DNA from: Nipponacmea schrenckii
Lineage: Eukaryota; Mollusca; Gastropoda; Lottiidae
Reading direction: 5' to 3'
Assembly (NCBI GenBank): GCA_030562195.1
Contig: CM060201.1
Coordinates: 25,092,067 to 25,156,066 of the forward strand
Length of the DNA stretch: 64,000 bases
The notes beneath the pieces are model-generated. The model did not search any database. It was not told where the DNA came from and saw only the letters and a list, made by a program, of their open reading frames with translations. Shown here piece after piece: positions 1-13,400 of the stretch; positions within the stretch are counted from its first letter, which is position 1, and every line of letters begins with the position of its first letter. Position numbers and translations under genes: made by a program.

Positions 1-240
1 TGTTCTACGACCAAAACCCAAACTCCCTTCGCCCCATCCCGCTCAAAAAAATGAAATGAAAATGAATGGAGTTTTAGGTCCTACTTTTCTGCACCCTTTG
101 GGCTAATGAAGATGGGCAACGCAGTGTGCTTTGAGGACAGCGGCATAAGCCTGCTCTTTTTCGATTTCCAACTGTCGATGGATCTTTAACGTGCATATCC
201 TGTAGCACACGGGGCCTCGGTTCCCACCCCTCTCAAAAGC
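1..240 (-). repeat. SINE-A copy, head-truncated
   Basis: This matches the dispersed family whose tail reads, on the plus sense, 'gcagaagagtaggacgtaaa' followed by CATTTCATTT-like repeats. Here it is in reverse orientation, with 'caactgtcgatggatcttta' near 165-185. The tRNA-like head is absent. It lies in the 3' flank of the P450 gene that ends at 786. Confidence 0.7.
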
Positions 241-785
241 TACTAGGTGAAATCTGAAGACATAGGCCTGTAACAAACAATTTTATTTCAATATATTCAT
301 CTATCACTTACACATTTCTAATGAATATTCATACTAACACAGGTTATCTATGCGGTCACCGACATTATCCGAACTCACATGTAGAATTTAAAAAATAAAA
401 AATTAAAACACGTTGCGCTTAATTTAATTCATGTTCAATCTCATCTCAGTGGGATAGCTAAACATCTGCATATTGACAAAAAAAAATCTTTATTGTTTCT
501 TTTCGTCATACGTAATAAAAAACATTACACTTTTTTTATAAAGCCTGCTTTATAAATAACTAAGCTTTTCAATTCGCGAATATCAAGTCTCAAACGACCT
601 GGGGTAGGGGGATGTCGGGGGCTTTCCGACTCTGTCAGAGGAATCAAGACACCGTACCACAATAGCCACAATATCTACCCTGTCCACCCTTCCCCGTAGC
701 TGTAAAAAGTCCACCTTGATGATTAAGTTGCTCAAGATTTTTCCACCAGTCCCCCCCCACCCGACCCTGGAATTTATAAGATAAT
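241..785. other. 3' flank of P450 gene 1
   Basis: AT-rich sequence with no gene. On the minus strand an AATAAA (plus-strand TTTATT at 489-494) lies about 295 bp past the stop of P450 gene 1 and is the best poly(A) signal candidate. A T-rich stretch lies around 528-555. Confidence 0.4.
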
Positions 786-3700
786 TTAACAAATTGAGCG
801 TGATTTAACTTGTAACCAAATACCATTTTCTGGTCGCACAAAGCCTCCCTTGGCCAATTTTGGTTTCACCTGAAAAAAAAGAATTGAAAAAATATCTGTA
901 ATAATATTACTTTTAAATGTGACAGAAACGACTTTGACTTCACCTCATCCACCCCCTCCCCACTTCCACCCTTCTAAAATACGGGATGCCACATCTAAAT
1001 ATTATATTTACATATATCTCTGACGAAATCCAAAGACGTGATGATATCTTTCATCTTGGGTCATCGTCTGAAATCGTATAAAATGGTTATTAGAAGGTCT
1101 GTAAACATCGCCTACCTCTGTCTCAGGTGTTTGTATAAATTGAAAGTTCTGTATTAAAGTTGCAATAGCGATCTTAGCCATCAGGTTGGCTTGGCGGAGC
1201 CCTACACAATTTCTAGGTCCAGCACCAAACGGCATGTACGCATACGGGTTTATAGTGTGCTTATTCTCTTGGGAGAATCTGAAATAGAAAATCAGTGGTC
1301 AGTTTTGCATCATATCCTAACAGCACTTGAGTACCAGTACATGTATTTCAAAAGAAATGTAACAGCGATGGTGTAGGGGGCAGCTTCAGATCGGGGGGAG
1401 AACGAAGGGCATGCGAACCACGTATTTGCCCACCTAATAAATGCCCTGTTGCTGTGCAAATTTGCATTTGGGCATGAGCTTATGGACTAGAATATCTGAC
1501 CTTTCAGGAATAAAGTCTTCAGGATCAGTCCAGTATTCAGGATCTCTGTGTAAGGTATACAGAGGAATCATTATTATCATAGATTTAGGTATAAATAAAC
1601 CCTTAACAGTCGTATCACAATTGGCACGTCTGTTTAATCTGAAATAGAATTGGATCAGCATTTCCAAGGAATCCAATGAATATATAGATTGTTACTTTTC
1701 ATAATTCCGACTAATGTAGACGAGCAATGACATTCAGTGTGCAATAAAGGAAATTTTGCCAGGACAGCGACATAAGCTTAGCTTATTCTTTTTGCGATTT
1801 CCAACTGTCGAGGATCTTTTACGTTTTTGTACAGCCTGCAGCACCTCTGTTTATTGTCCCATTCAGTGTCAGTATCTCAGAACTTATACAAGGTAAGTTT
1901 GATGTTGCGGGTTTTATCAGTAACAAAAAACAAACCTGGTGGGCGGTGGATAAAGTCGTAATGTTTCTGATATAATCATATCCAGGTATTCTATCTCTTT
2001 AACATTGTCGTAATCTGGTTTTCTCTAAAAAGAAAGTAAAAAAAGGGCAGGGAATTATAAGTTACCAAAACTGCTATCAAAACCCTGGTTTGACTTCAGC
2101 TCCGACCTTTGTTTTGAATCATATGATTTGAAATGCATGGAGTTTTGCGTCCAACTCTTCTGCACTTTATAGGCTTATGGCAACGGACAACGCCATGCAG
2201 TGTGTAATGAGAATTTTTTTGCTAGAACAGCTGTTTCAGCCTTTTTGCGATTTCCAACTATTGAAGAATCTTTAACGTACATAGCCTGAAACACACGGGG
2301 CCGGAGTTTATTTCCCCATCTATGAATTATAAAAACCACACATATCAATGATTGTATAAGTTCTCACCTCCCCCAATTTCGATTGAATTTCTCTAAAGGC
2401 ACGTTCTTGTATATCAGGGTGAATAGCTAAACAGTGTAGGGTGAAGGCGATGGTTATAGACGTGGTGTCGAACCCAGCCATTATGAAAAACAAACTGTTC
2501 GCTAGAACTTCATCTTTAGTGAGTCCTCTTCCACTATTCTCAGACTTTTCTTTTTCAGCATTCAACATTAACTGAAGGAAATCTCTTCTATTCTGAAATT
2601 ACATTGTATTCGTCATACATTACTTCATTGAAATTGGTCGATTACCCCCCTCGCTCCCTACGGATCTGATTTTGGCCAACGTCTCACTGTACATGGGTAC
2701 TAAATTCGAAAGAAAGCTAGACAAATTCAATGGAGAATTGGCTATCTGTGACTTAATACGTCAGTTTCTCAACTACCGGCACTGAAATTTGCTCTGAACA
2801 TTCAGGACACATATAGGTATCCCTCTGCGAAGTTTCAAATCGATAGCTTTACGGGAAGTTGGGGGGAGGGGTGCGTAAGTAAAACAGTGCCAAACTGCTA
2901 CGGTTTACGAGTCCGACTAAAAATGTAGAGTCATTCTATGTTCTAGACAACGGCAGAGATCTGACCAGTTATTTAGAATCGAATCTACCAAGTTTAACTT
3001 ACCGATGTGTCAGAATTTCTTGAATCTACAACCTGGTTAACAACATTGGTAAAATAATCAACACTTTCTTTAGGTATATGACCGATATTGAAATAATCCA
3101 AAATATCAGTCAGAAATGGAAACATCACTGAAAAGGAACAGAAAAATCAAATGTTGTATTTTAGCTGACAATATAACACCGTAACGGGTTGACATGGTTT
3201 GACAAAGCAGCGTGACGAATAGTATCCTTTATCATTCAGCCCCTCAGCTACGAGTGTTTCTTGCAATCTTGAAAGACAGATTAAACCAAACAATGGTCTA
3301 CTTACAACACAAAACGATTATATTAGTGGAAAAACTGAAGTTTAGAGTACGTTTAGCGTTCTTGAAAAATGAATTGTCGGGGTTATTATGACAGTCTGTA
3401 TCTACACCAAATGATGTAGCAGCAATCACATCTAAAGTATAAGCCTGACATATTCTACAATAAATAAACCATAGTTTAATTTCCTACAGTATATATTGTG
3501 TGATCGACAGTTTGAAATCGAAAAAGAGCAGGCTAATGCCGCTGTCGTGGAAAAATTTTCCTTATTGCACACTGCATGGCGTTGCCCGTGTTCATTAGCC
3601 CATTAGGTGCAGAAGAGTAGGACGTAAACTCCATCCATTTCATTTCATTCGTATAGTAATACAAGTTCTTATACTTATACTTAAATATATAAATTCTGCG

Positions 3701-6700
3701 GAAGGAACTTTATTTGAGTTGTCATTTTGGCCTTTTCGATTGTTTGAATTCTGTAGCAAAGTCTGAAGCTACCAGCATTGAGAAATAAAATGTATGAATT
3801 TCTTGTCCCATTCAATACAACCAGTTATCGAGCAACTAAGATACCCATTATGAAAGACTGCAAGAAAAATAATCGACAGCTCAGACCGCCTATTCGCACT
3901 TATAAATGGAGTATTTGTACCATCCGTTCCCCCAAATTTATAGACACTAAATAGAACATTCAGCCATGCCGATTAGATGAAAAGATGGATTAAGTTCTAT
4001 GATCGGGCACGTCATGTGTAAGTGGTATACATCGCTGGAACCGAACGTTAACTCGTCATCTACCGACCAAGTAGTACCTTGGTAAAACAATGAGAATGCT
4101 ATAGGATATGAGAGAGAATAACGGCATTGATATTGGAAGTCTTGGTGGAATGAGATTGATATATTTGTACTTACTCATCTAGTTTGATGGCTTTATCAGG
4201 ATCTATTTTAGATCTTAACTTCTCCACCAATCTATCACAGCATAAAATAATGCTGGGACACATCTACAAAATCACATAGAGTATACAAATTATGAAGTAG
4301 CTCATCATCTGCCACATAGTTTTATGTTCAGACCAGTGTGGTCAGAATGTAAGCCAGCATTCTCTAAAGAGGGTCGAGGTTGTAGTTTTCTGAATTGCAC
4401 GATTCGTGCATTGGTGATAGAAACACTTTGCGTGTGATCTTATTTTCAAGCGGAGATTCCATTGGGAAGCCCATTGGATCGAGACATCGAATACAGCAAG
4501 ACCTATAGGACTTATAATATGTTCTCCATTATGCTTCACCTTTGTTGTCCCCCCTAGGCTGCACATCTGGGAGAATCAACCCCTCCCTTCCCCGAAACAT
4601 AATTATTACAAACGCACCTCTCTCATTTTAGCTGAGCTAAAGGTTGGGCTGATAACACTTCTCATGTATTTCCATTCTTCATTTTCCACATTTGATACAG
4701 CTTTTTTCATTATCTTTACACTTGGAACAAATCTCTTTAAAAATTAAAATAAGAATAATATAACAATGATCGATCGAAATTGCATATCGGTCGATCTTAA
4801 ATGAACAAAAATCGATTTATAATGACCAATGGTCTATCTAAAACAAAGAATAATCGTTCAAAATTGAGCATTTAAACAATGATTGATCTAAAATGAACAA
4901 TGACCTATCTATGCGACGGTGGGATCTACATACAATGAGCGATGGTCGATCTACAAAGAGCGATGGTTGATCTACAATGAGCGATGGTCGATCTACAATG
5001 AGCGATGGTCAACCTACAATGAGCATTGGTCGATTTACAATGAGCGATGGTCGATCAACAATGCGCTATGGTCGATCTACAATGAGCGATGGTCAATCTA
5101 CAATGAGCGATGGTCGATCTACAATGAAAAATGATCTTTCTAAAGCATTTGGTCGATCTACAATGAGCGATGGTCGATCTACATAAAATGAACGTTAATC
5201 GATCTACAATGAACGAGGGTCGATCTACATACAATGAGCGATGGTCGATCTACATACAATGAGCGATAGTCGATCTACTTACAATGAGCGATGGTCGATC
5301 TACTTACAATGAGCAATGGTCGATCTACTTATAATGAGCGATGGTCGATCTACTATGAGCGATGGTCGATCTACAATGAGCGATGGTCGATCTAGGGAAC
5401 AATAATCGATCTAATATAAATTACGTCCATAATAATACAGTAGAAAATAGTAGAACTGAATTGTGATTACACCATGTCCAGGTAAGTAACTCTGTTGTGT
5501 TATCAAAATTAAATTGGTTTTATATTATGTAACCAACAGTAATTTGGTTACATGTTTAAACAGAAATGGAATACTCACGTTTCTATTAACAAACTTGGAA
5601 AAATCTTCCACAAATATTTGTTTAATCATATCGGCATCTGATATCAACAAGGCTGGGAGTCGACCGTGAAATATACTGAAATATATCGAATAAGTTTTAT
5701 TAGCTGGCGGTTATGACCATCTCAATATTAACTATTACAGAAAACATGGCTTATAAATTTGGATGTCAATTGTTTTCTTACCCAGAAATTTTTCCATATT
5801 TCTTTGTTATTTCTATATCCATTTCAACTATACCCTGAAAATACAGACATATTTCATCACACAAGTTGCTCTGACTTGCAGGATAGATGGCACCGTTGTG
5901 GATGTTATTATAATAATAATGTTATTACGTCTTTTTAGACCCTGCATCCATTAACTGTTGCCTTATGGCTTGTTCCCTATGACTCGTCCCTTGTGGATAG
6001 GACTGGTACAGGGTCAGGTCACAAGGTCACTAGGTCACAAGGTCTTAATGCTATCAAAAGGTCTAGATGAACTTTCAGATTTTTCAGCCCGGTTTCCCCT
6101 TGTCAGTGATACAGGTCAGAGGGGCTGGCATGGAAGAAAGGCTAGTTGATCGGAGGGGACGATAAACCGGGACCCACGTTAAATATCCCTCGACAGTTGG
6201 AAATCTCAAAAAGTAAGTTTAACTCCATTCATTTCCGATTTTATATATACTGCCATTATCTAGCTGTTGTGTATGCACAATAAGACTTAATACAGACCTT
6301 TTGGGCATAGAGTGGCAACATTCCAAGAAATCCAGGTATTGGTGCCGGTACACCCATCTTTTGGAAAATATTATGCGTCCATGTAGCATACCTAAGAAGA
6401 CGAAATCAACAACTGGAGCATCTCAACGATCAAATAGTACTAAAAATACTAAAACTGAATGTCTGATTGGGATGGTACTTCATCTAATAGGGGAAAAGGT
6501 CTATCAGTTAAAACCGAAAATACGGGGAAATCGGGGTAGGGGGCTGTATCTACTGCAATATCAATGGATGTGCCGAAGCAATGCTGCATTCACGATTTAT
6601 ATGTTTTGGCTGGTTTTATCCCCCATACTTTTATCGCTGAAAGCTATTTCTTAGTCTCTGACGCGAAGACTATTGTCTATGACGAAGCTAAACGTACACA

Positions 6701-6918
6701 ATCATAAAGGTACTTGATGATAGAAGCTACGTATGTTCTCCAGTAAAAACGATGTAAATAGTAATAATACCGATAAGCGTGTCAACTATACTCACGACGA
6801 TACTATTCTACTAATATATACCAATATAACATAAAGATACTTACAAATATCCGGCTAATACCAAGCTTAGTAATATAACCACAATATAACCTAAACATAT
6901 TAACCACGTAACCATCAT
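786..6918 (-). CDS. Cytochrome P450, CYP3 clan (13 exons, 498 aa, complete)
   Basis: Haem-thiolate monooxygenase, expected to be anchored in the ER and to oxidise lipophilic substrates using P450 reductase. Exons 5' to 3': 6918-6845, 6391-6298, 5834-5782, 5675-5579, 4734-4618, 4263-4175, 3454-3306, 3127-3003, 2592-2368, 2024-1936, 1638-1501, 1278-1116, 869-786. All have GT/AG borders and compatible phases and sum to 1497 bp. Seen in the protein: a hydrophobic N-terminal anchor (about 5-24), the I-helix AGFDTT at 305-310, ExxR as E361-T-L-R364, the PERF segment near 414-418, and the haem loop FGAGPRNCVG with Cys441 as ligand. The 13-exon layout and length are those of CYP3A-type genes. The start is the first of two adjacent ATGs. 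It is divergent from P450 gene 2. The exact subfamily and substrate cannot be told from sequence alone. Confidence 0.95.
1725..1865 (-). repeat. SINE-A fragment
   Basis: Partial reverse-oriented copy in the intron between P450 gene 1 exons 10 and 11. It holds the 'caactgtcgaggatctttta' body motif and a 'cctgcagcacctctgt' stretch. The tail is degraded. Confidence 0.55.
2100..2312 (-). repeat. SINE-A copy
   Basis: Reverse-oriented copy in the intron between exons 9 and 10 of P450 gene 1. The tail (ATGGAGTTTTGCGTCCAACTC region) and body (AACTATTGAAGAATCTTTAA) are recognisable. The head stops near 'cacacggggccggagttta'. Confidence 0.65.
3505..3650 (+). repeat. SINE-A copy, 5'-truncated
   Basis: Plus-oriented body and tail, from 'cgaaaaagagcaggctaatg' to the CATTTCATTT tail, in the intron upstream of the 3454-3306 exon of P450 gene 1. 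Confidence 0.7.
4757..5415. repeat. Minisatellite, 21-bp unit (25-bp variants)
   Basis: Tandem units of the form 'tctacaatgagcgatggtcga'. Several carry a 4-bp insertion, giving 'tctacatacaatgagcg'. The array decays at its left edge (4757-4905) into diverged 'atcgatctaaaatgaac' units. It lies in the P450 gene 1 intron between exons 4 and 5. The open frames over it are products of a 21-bp (7-codon) period, not genes. Confidence 0.9.
6050..6245 (+). repeat. SINE-A copy with mid-body, no tail
   Basis: Plus-oriented partial copy in intron 2 of P450 gene 1. It contains the 'cagcccggtttccccttgtc' mid-body and 'atccctcgacagttggaaat', then jumps to 'actccattcatttcc'. The central part of the usual body is missing. 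Confidence 0.6.
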
Positions 6919-7474
6919 GGTTCAATAAGGAAACGTTCACAGTGAACCTGGGATGTGACTTAGTTTATATTTATTAGATATGTATACGGTTGACATTAGT
7001 GGTGCAATACTTTGAATAGACTCGAAGGGGATCACTAATGGTGTAGTTTATGCTGATTGTGCACAGTTGCGCAACCGAATGCCCCTTGATCCCCCTAGTG
7101 ACGTCATACAACGCTTAGTTTTATTGGAGTTATAGAATCCACATAAGTCTGAGTGAAATTTAAAACAGTGCAATTTTATGCTATCCGTGTCTCCGATACA
7201 TAGAAAATACCTCTTAGCGGTTTAGAAGACTGCTTAGAACAGTATATTTAAATTAAACCATTGTAGTATTAAAAACGTAGATTGCCTCCCTTTAATTGTC
7301 TTGATCTCATAACCTTGAATAAATATTGAATATAGTAAATGTTTCAAACGATTGACCCCAGTCTGCATAAAACTTCGTCCTTTATTCAGTTATATTGATA
7401 AGATATTTCACCATTATTAGTTCAAACTATATTATACCGGGACAAGTTAAGACTGGCCTACACTGTGACTCAAA
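6919..7474. promoter_or_regulatory. Bidirectional intergenic region between two P450 genes
   Basis: The 556 bp separating the two divergent P450 start codons must hold both promoters and both 5' UTRs. About 7075-7215 is a degraded half of the TTAA MITE-A family: it keeps 'gacgtcatacaacgcttag' and 'ccgtgtctccgatacatag'. No clear consensus TATA box was found for either gene; 'tatattata' at about 7428-7436 is the closest on the plus side. Co-regulation of the pair is an inference. Confidence 0.5.
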
Positions 7475-10400
7475 ATGGAGTTTCCTAACGGTGTTCAAAT
7501 ACCAACCTGGATTTTATTAACGTCTTCTACGGTATTGTCTATTTATTTGTAAGTACATCGTACACAGTTGTATCATAAATCGCAGTATATAACTACAACT
7601 TGAAAACTATTGTTATATTGTCGAAAAGAGGTCAAAATAGTTGACAAACCCAAATGTAAAGTAGGATCAGGTGTTCTACAGTAGTATACACATACTTGTA
7701 TTTTATAACCCATAAAGAAGAGATTCTGAGTAAAAAAAATGTGTATCAGGGATACTGAATTTTAGTGGAATTACAGAAAACATAGACGTCCGGTTGGAAT
7801 GATGCAAATTGATCTTTTCAGTGACCCTGATGCTATTAGAAAATTTAGTAAACTCGTTTAGTAACAGAAATTCCAAGGTTTAAATCAAGGGGAAAAAAGA
7901 TGATATGGTACGGCCTGAAAGGGATATGATGGTCAAAATTGTATCTCACCGTTTTACTTTTCAGAACTAAAATCCTACTTTCGGTTCAACTGTAATTGAA
8001 TACGGAAGAGGCTGTGGATGATTGAAACATTTGATTTCCAAGACGTTATTGTTATATGTGGTCTGATAACTGCCCATGAATGTTAGTGGCGACCTTATAG
8101 TGGACAATGTTAACAATCAGTAAAGATAAAGATGACCTAGTCCATTGAAGATAGTTGTTATAAATCTTTCTCACATTTCAGGTATTCAACATGGCCATAT
8201 TCACTTTTCAAATCACTGAAAATACCAGGTCCAAAACCAGTTCCTTTCCTCGGTAACATTCACACATTAACCAAAAAGGTAGGATGTTGTTCCAACATAC
8301 TCACATTGTCATGGTATTGCTAACTTTTGTATGAACTCTGACCTTACTTATATTTAAGCACCGAAATTTGTAATATTATTGCATTGTATTCTAGCGAAAA
8401 CAGCCAATCAAAGCATTCGACAGAATTGCAAACAGATGCCTGGGTTTGTGACCTTTCTAGTACTTATCTGCGAGGCGAACATATAACTTGATGAACATCA
8501 GTAATAGAAATTTGTTTATAGTCCATCCAAATATAAAAGAAAAGTAAATGATGTCAAGGTATTAGACGGTGTTCGTAATACTTGACATAGTGATGATGGC
8601 ATGGAATTTGTTTTTAAAGATAATGAACCTTTTCTTCAGTTCCATATAATAGTCAAGGTTCACATCATCGTCACCTAACTACACTGCTATGTGTTGGTAA
8701 GTGGTATTGACCAAGGCTGGATATAGTGTACTAGCCATCTATTTGACATCCCTCAACTTTCTATTGAACCCTTCAACACATGCATACTTTCCATTGATAG
8801 GATACTATATATGTATAATTGGGAGAGATCATTTGTAAAATTAGGGGTGTTTTTAGTTGCCTGCCGATTTGTTATACAGTTGCAAGTTATAATACTAAAA
8901 AACGAGTACTTGTACACCTCATGGTTCGGTGCCTATGATTAGTTGGTATGATTCCCGTAAACAGTATTTCATCAGGCCTTAACACCACAATAAATCTGCC
9001 CAATTTTAGTTTGAAACTTTGCTATGTTAGACCAAAATGACATTCATGCAATGCTGTTATAATAACCTTTCTTATTAAATTTATTTCAACTCTTGAGGAA
9101 ATGAAAGCAAGTTAATTGAAGAGCATTATTTTCCATCTTTTGTTTTATAGGGTATGTATCTGGTACACAGGGCATGGGTCAAAGAATTCGGTAAAGTTGT
9201 TGGGTAAGTAAACCATTGGACTATTATGAGATTTTAAAATTGAATTGTGATAGTCAGATAATTCGACACGGACTTAATTCTGCAAAACTTAACTAAGATC
9301 AAATCCAGATTTTAAGAAATACAGTAATCTCTTTTGATAATTTAACCAAATTTGAAACCGGAAGTGTACTGGAACAGTTCAAGAAACTTGCGTTAAAGGG
9401 ATTGTAAAGAGGTTTTCTAAATTTCTATATGTATCGGGGACACTGATATCGTCAATTTGCACCATTCCAATTTTCATTCTGACGTCTATGGTTCCTATGG
9501 TTTTTTTTTTAGAAAACCTCCTTACATACGAAGTTTTTGAGACTAATGCCTCAGGTGATGTTTAGAATTTTGTAACGAAATGCAATCTTCGGTTTAAAAC
9601 ATACCTTAAGTGAAGTTAAGAACATTGCCGTTACCCACATAGTGCATAAAAAAGCCATTTCGTTTTTCGTTACAGATATTATGAAGGACGACATCCGTGT
9701 TTGTTGATTTCAGATACTGCACTATTGAAAGAGATTCTAGTCAAGAAATTTAATTCATTTAGAAACAGAAGGGTATGAATTAACATCCTTCAGAGAATGG
9801 GGTGCGTGTGTGTGTTTGTAGTGTGGGGAGGGGGACGTATGGCGAGACAACCGTCGAGGTTAACTTTTGAAGATATTTTAAAATAGGTTTGGTGCATTCT
9901 GGCGCATATTTTGGATAAGAGAAACGAAAAGAATAATAATTTTGGCCATTTTTTTACATACCTTGTACATCATCTTCATCTCGATATTTTCCGAAACATA
10001 AACATATTTTCAGAAAGAATCCAATATCAGTTTTCGAAATGTTGTTCCGTTTACTAATACAATATGTGAATAATTTACTGCCAGGTTTTAAAGATAGCCG
10101 GTTATCCAATGGATGATGGTATTTTACAACAAACAGACGATCAGTGGAAACACACCCGCACAACTTTAACACCAACATTTAGTTCTTCTAAGTTAAAACA
10201 GGTAATTATGTACTTCTTGCACAATTCTTGATAAAAGAATCCGTCGATCTCAGAGAAACCATGGTTCTTGCTTTGTTACTGAGAGTATGTCCCCCTTAAG
10301 TCATCTTCACTCACAATTCCAGTCCATCCTTCTGTAAATGGGTGCGGATAATCCGGGATCATAGCCAAGAGGTTTGGCCAAGAACTAGCTGGTAGGATCC

Positions 10401-13400
10401 CTATCACAGCGGACTTGTGAACCTAAGTTGTTATCCTTGTAAAATATAGTTGTTTCTTTCTTTTCTTTTCTTTCTTACTTTCATTAATAAACATAAAAGC
10501 TAGGGTAGGTCTATTATCTCGACTAACATTCAGATAAACACCTAACCTCCAGAAATACAACCAAACGAGTAACAACTGAAAATATACATTTTGTATTTCA
10601 GATGTCCAGAATTATAGAAGACTGTGTTGATGATCTGATTGAAAATTCAGATAAACTGGTAGAAGCCGGTCAAGATATCAACCTCAAAGAGTAAGATATC
10701 TGTTTTGCTTTTCATGTGTTTAAACCATAATAGTCAAACTTGTTAATGACTGGATAATGATGTCAACTAGTTTTGATTTCGGTCTGGAAGATACATGCTA
10801 CAGTCAGTTGACATTCAAGCTATATGTCCACTGAGTAACTTCAATTTTTAATCAGACGTCCATGGTTCTTGCAATTATATTTTATCTACTGTTCGATGAC
10901 TTCACTAATCACAAATTCTGCTTAAGGCCCTTAATGACGTCATAAAACGCTTAGTTTGTAGTAGAATTGTAGGAACCACAGACGTCTGGTTGAAAATTAA
11001 AATGTTTCAAATTGATCCTTTTTTCTCTTCACCTATTGCTCTAGACAAAATTCAAAAAATCCTTTTAATGGAAAAAAGGAAATGGTTGTTTTTTGCGATT
11101 TTTGGATCTTAGTATTCCAATTGCGTGTCAAGCCTGTGTTTGGTATTTGTCATTTCTGTAAATTGTTTCAGCCATCTTTCTGCCTATACAATGGATGTCA
11201 TAGCTTGTACTGCTTTTGGTGTGAAAATTGATGCGTACAACCCAGATGATCCTTTCTTGAAGAACGCCCAAGCTTTTACAAAATTGAACTTTGCTGGACT
11301 TATGTTTATGACATATTGTAAGTAACCATTTACCCTTCACGTTTTATCTCCCATATAACACAAGACAATGATCAATACACAATTCTGATGACGACACGTG
11401 TAACTTGTGTTGAAGCATTATGTTCCCATGTATTAAAGAAGTGTGTGTTTATCCCATAATTATTATCTTGTATTATATTTGTGCTCCGCGCTTCCAGATA
11501 ATGTCCAATACAACCCTATATAAATCTCTCTCTCAAACGCGGATCTGCATTTTACAGAATAAGTACAGCACAATTTTAAAGTTTTAGAATGAACATAAAG
11601 TTAAATTTTTTAACTCCTGGCCAATAATATTGATAGATAGACCTGCTGCTACAAATAACTTAACAGATTCCTTTAAAAATCTGATCAATCCAAAAAAACT
11701 AATTATCCATAGAAATGCAATTTAATTATCGAAAAACGCTTAAGAAATTGATGAAAGTGTTTTTCAATAAGTACTTATTATAGTCAAAGACTATGTAATA
11801 TATGGTCTTTGGTTTAGTGAATTTTCTAGATTTTAGGGGATTCTGTTACTTTATGACACAAGCTAAGTTCATTGATGAATATATACTCATATTGACTATT
11901 TTTTTTCAAGTGAAATTCCATGTCCATACCAAGACGCAGTATCACTTTAAAATAACGTATCTTATAAAAGTTGTTTATTATCTGATTGTGTTAGTATTTA
12001 GTTTTAGCTCCATGGTTTCTTCCTGTATTATTAAGATTAAATATAACAGTTGTACCTCAAAAACCACTACAGTTCTTTATACAAACTATTAATGGTGCTA
12101 TAGAAGCTAGGAAATCAGATTCAAATGTAAGTTTACAGACAACTGTGTTTGAACGCGAGGACTCTGATAACAACATTGATAGAGAACAATTGTTATGGAT
12201 ATAGACTTCTATTTATTAACAACAGCACAACGTTACATTACACATACATGTAACGTTTTCAACATTGATGTCACAGTGGGTTCAGTGTTTAACCAGTAGG
12301 TTTTGTCATAACACATCTATACTCATTAAGCTCTGGCATTGGAATTGCCTTGTTTTAAAGAAACCAGTGCCGGAATGTGCAAGTCAGAGATCCCAGTACA
12401 TGTGGAAAAGCGGCTGGCAAAATTTCCCTTATTGCAGAATGCTTGGTGGTGCCAGTCTTCATTAGTCCATAAGATGCAGAAGAGTACGACGTAAAACTCC
12501 ATTCATTTTATCTCATTCCAATAGCCAAGAATGGATTTATTACAAGCCATGTTAAATTCACATAAAGAATCAGTTGAAGCTGTAGAAGATGATGGATTGA
12601 TGAGTAAGATGGTGGATTCTAGAGACAGCCTTGTTAGAAAAGGTAAAACACATTCAGAAAGATAAAGGCGGATATTGATATATAGTGATTCTGAAGGAGT
12701 TGAAATGACGATAAATCCCAGTTGCCTATCGCAAAAGTTTCCATACCACCTGCACCAATCTTTAACGTATTCACAGTCAACCAAATCGCTCAAATATTCT
12801 CTTAAAGGGACCGGAAACATTTTTCTTAATTTTGTATGTGTTTTGCACCGTTACAATTTCTTTGGTTCTCCCAATTCAACTAAAACTTAGTGTTTAATTT
12901 TAATGGCGTCATGAAATATTTAGATTTAGTGGGAAAAGAGTACAGACATCTGCTTAAAAAAAGAAATGGTGCAAATTAATGCTATCACTAGCCTTGATAT
13001 TAAAGTTCATACTTCAAAAAAATATTTGTGCTCATTGGCGATATCATCACCTTTCTTTACGTCATTTTCATCGCCTTAAAGTTCAAAAAGAAATAAAAAT
13101 GTGTCCTAAGATCGTTTTTGTCTCAAAAAGCAACCTTCAAGTACCTACAAGTACACGTACCTTCAAGTACAAGTACTTTCAAGATAAAAGGCGGTGTATA
13201 AAAGGCGGTGTAAAAATCGTATGCTGTGTCATTATTTTAGGTTTTACCAACTCGGAGATATTGGGACATTCCGTAACGTTTTTCTTAGCGGGTCATGAAA
13301 CTACTGCGGCAGCCATGACCTATCTAGCTTATAACCTAGCTTTACATCCGGATATACAGAACAAGGTTTTAGAAGAAATTGACAAAGTTCTGGAAAAGGT

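Noticed and set aside
4919..5186. Plus-strand frames with repeated YNERWSI peptides
   Set aside because: Translation of a 21-bp minisatellite in a P450 intron.
6301..6654. 117-codon plus-strand open frame
   Set aside because: It lies antisense over P450 gene 1 exon 2 (6298-6391) and intron, with no similarity or codon pattern of its own.
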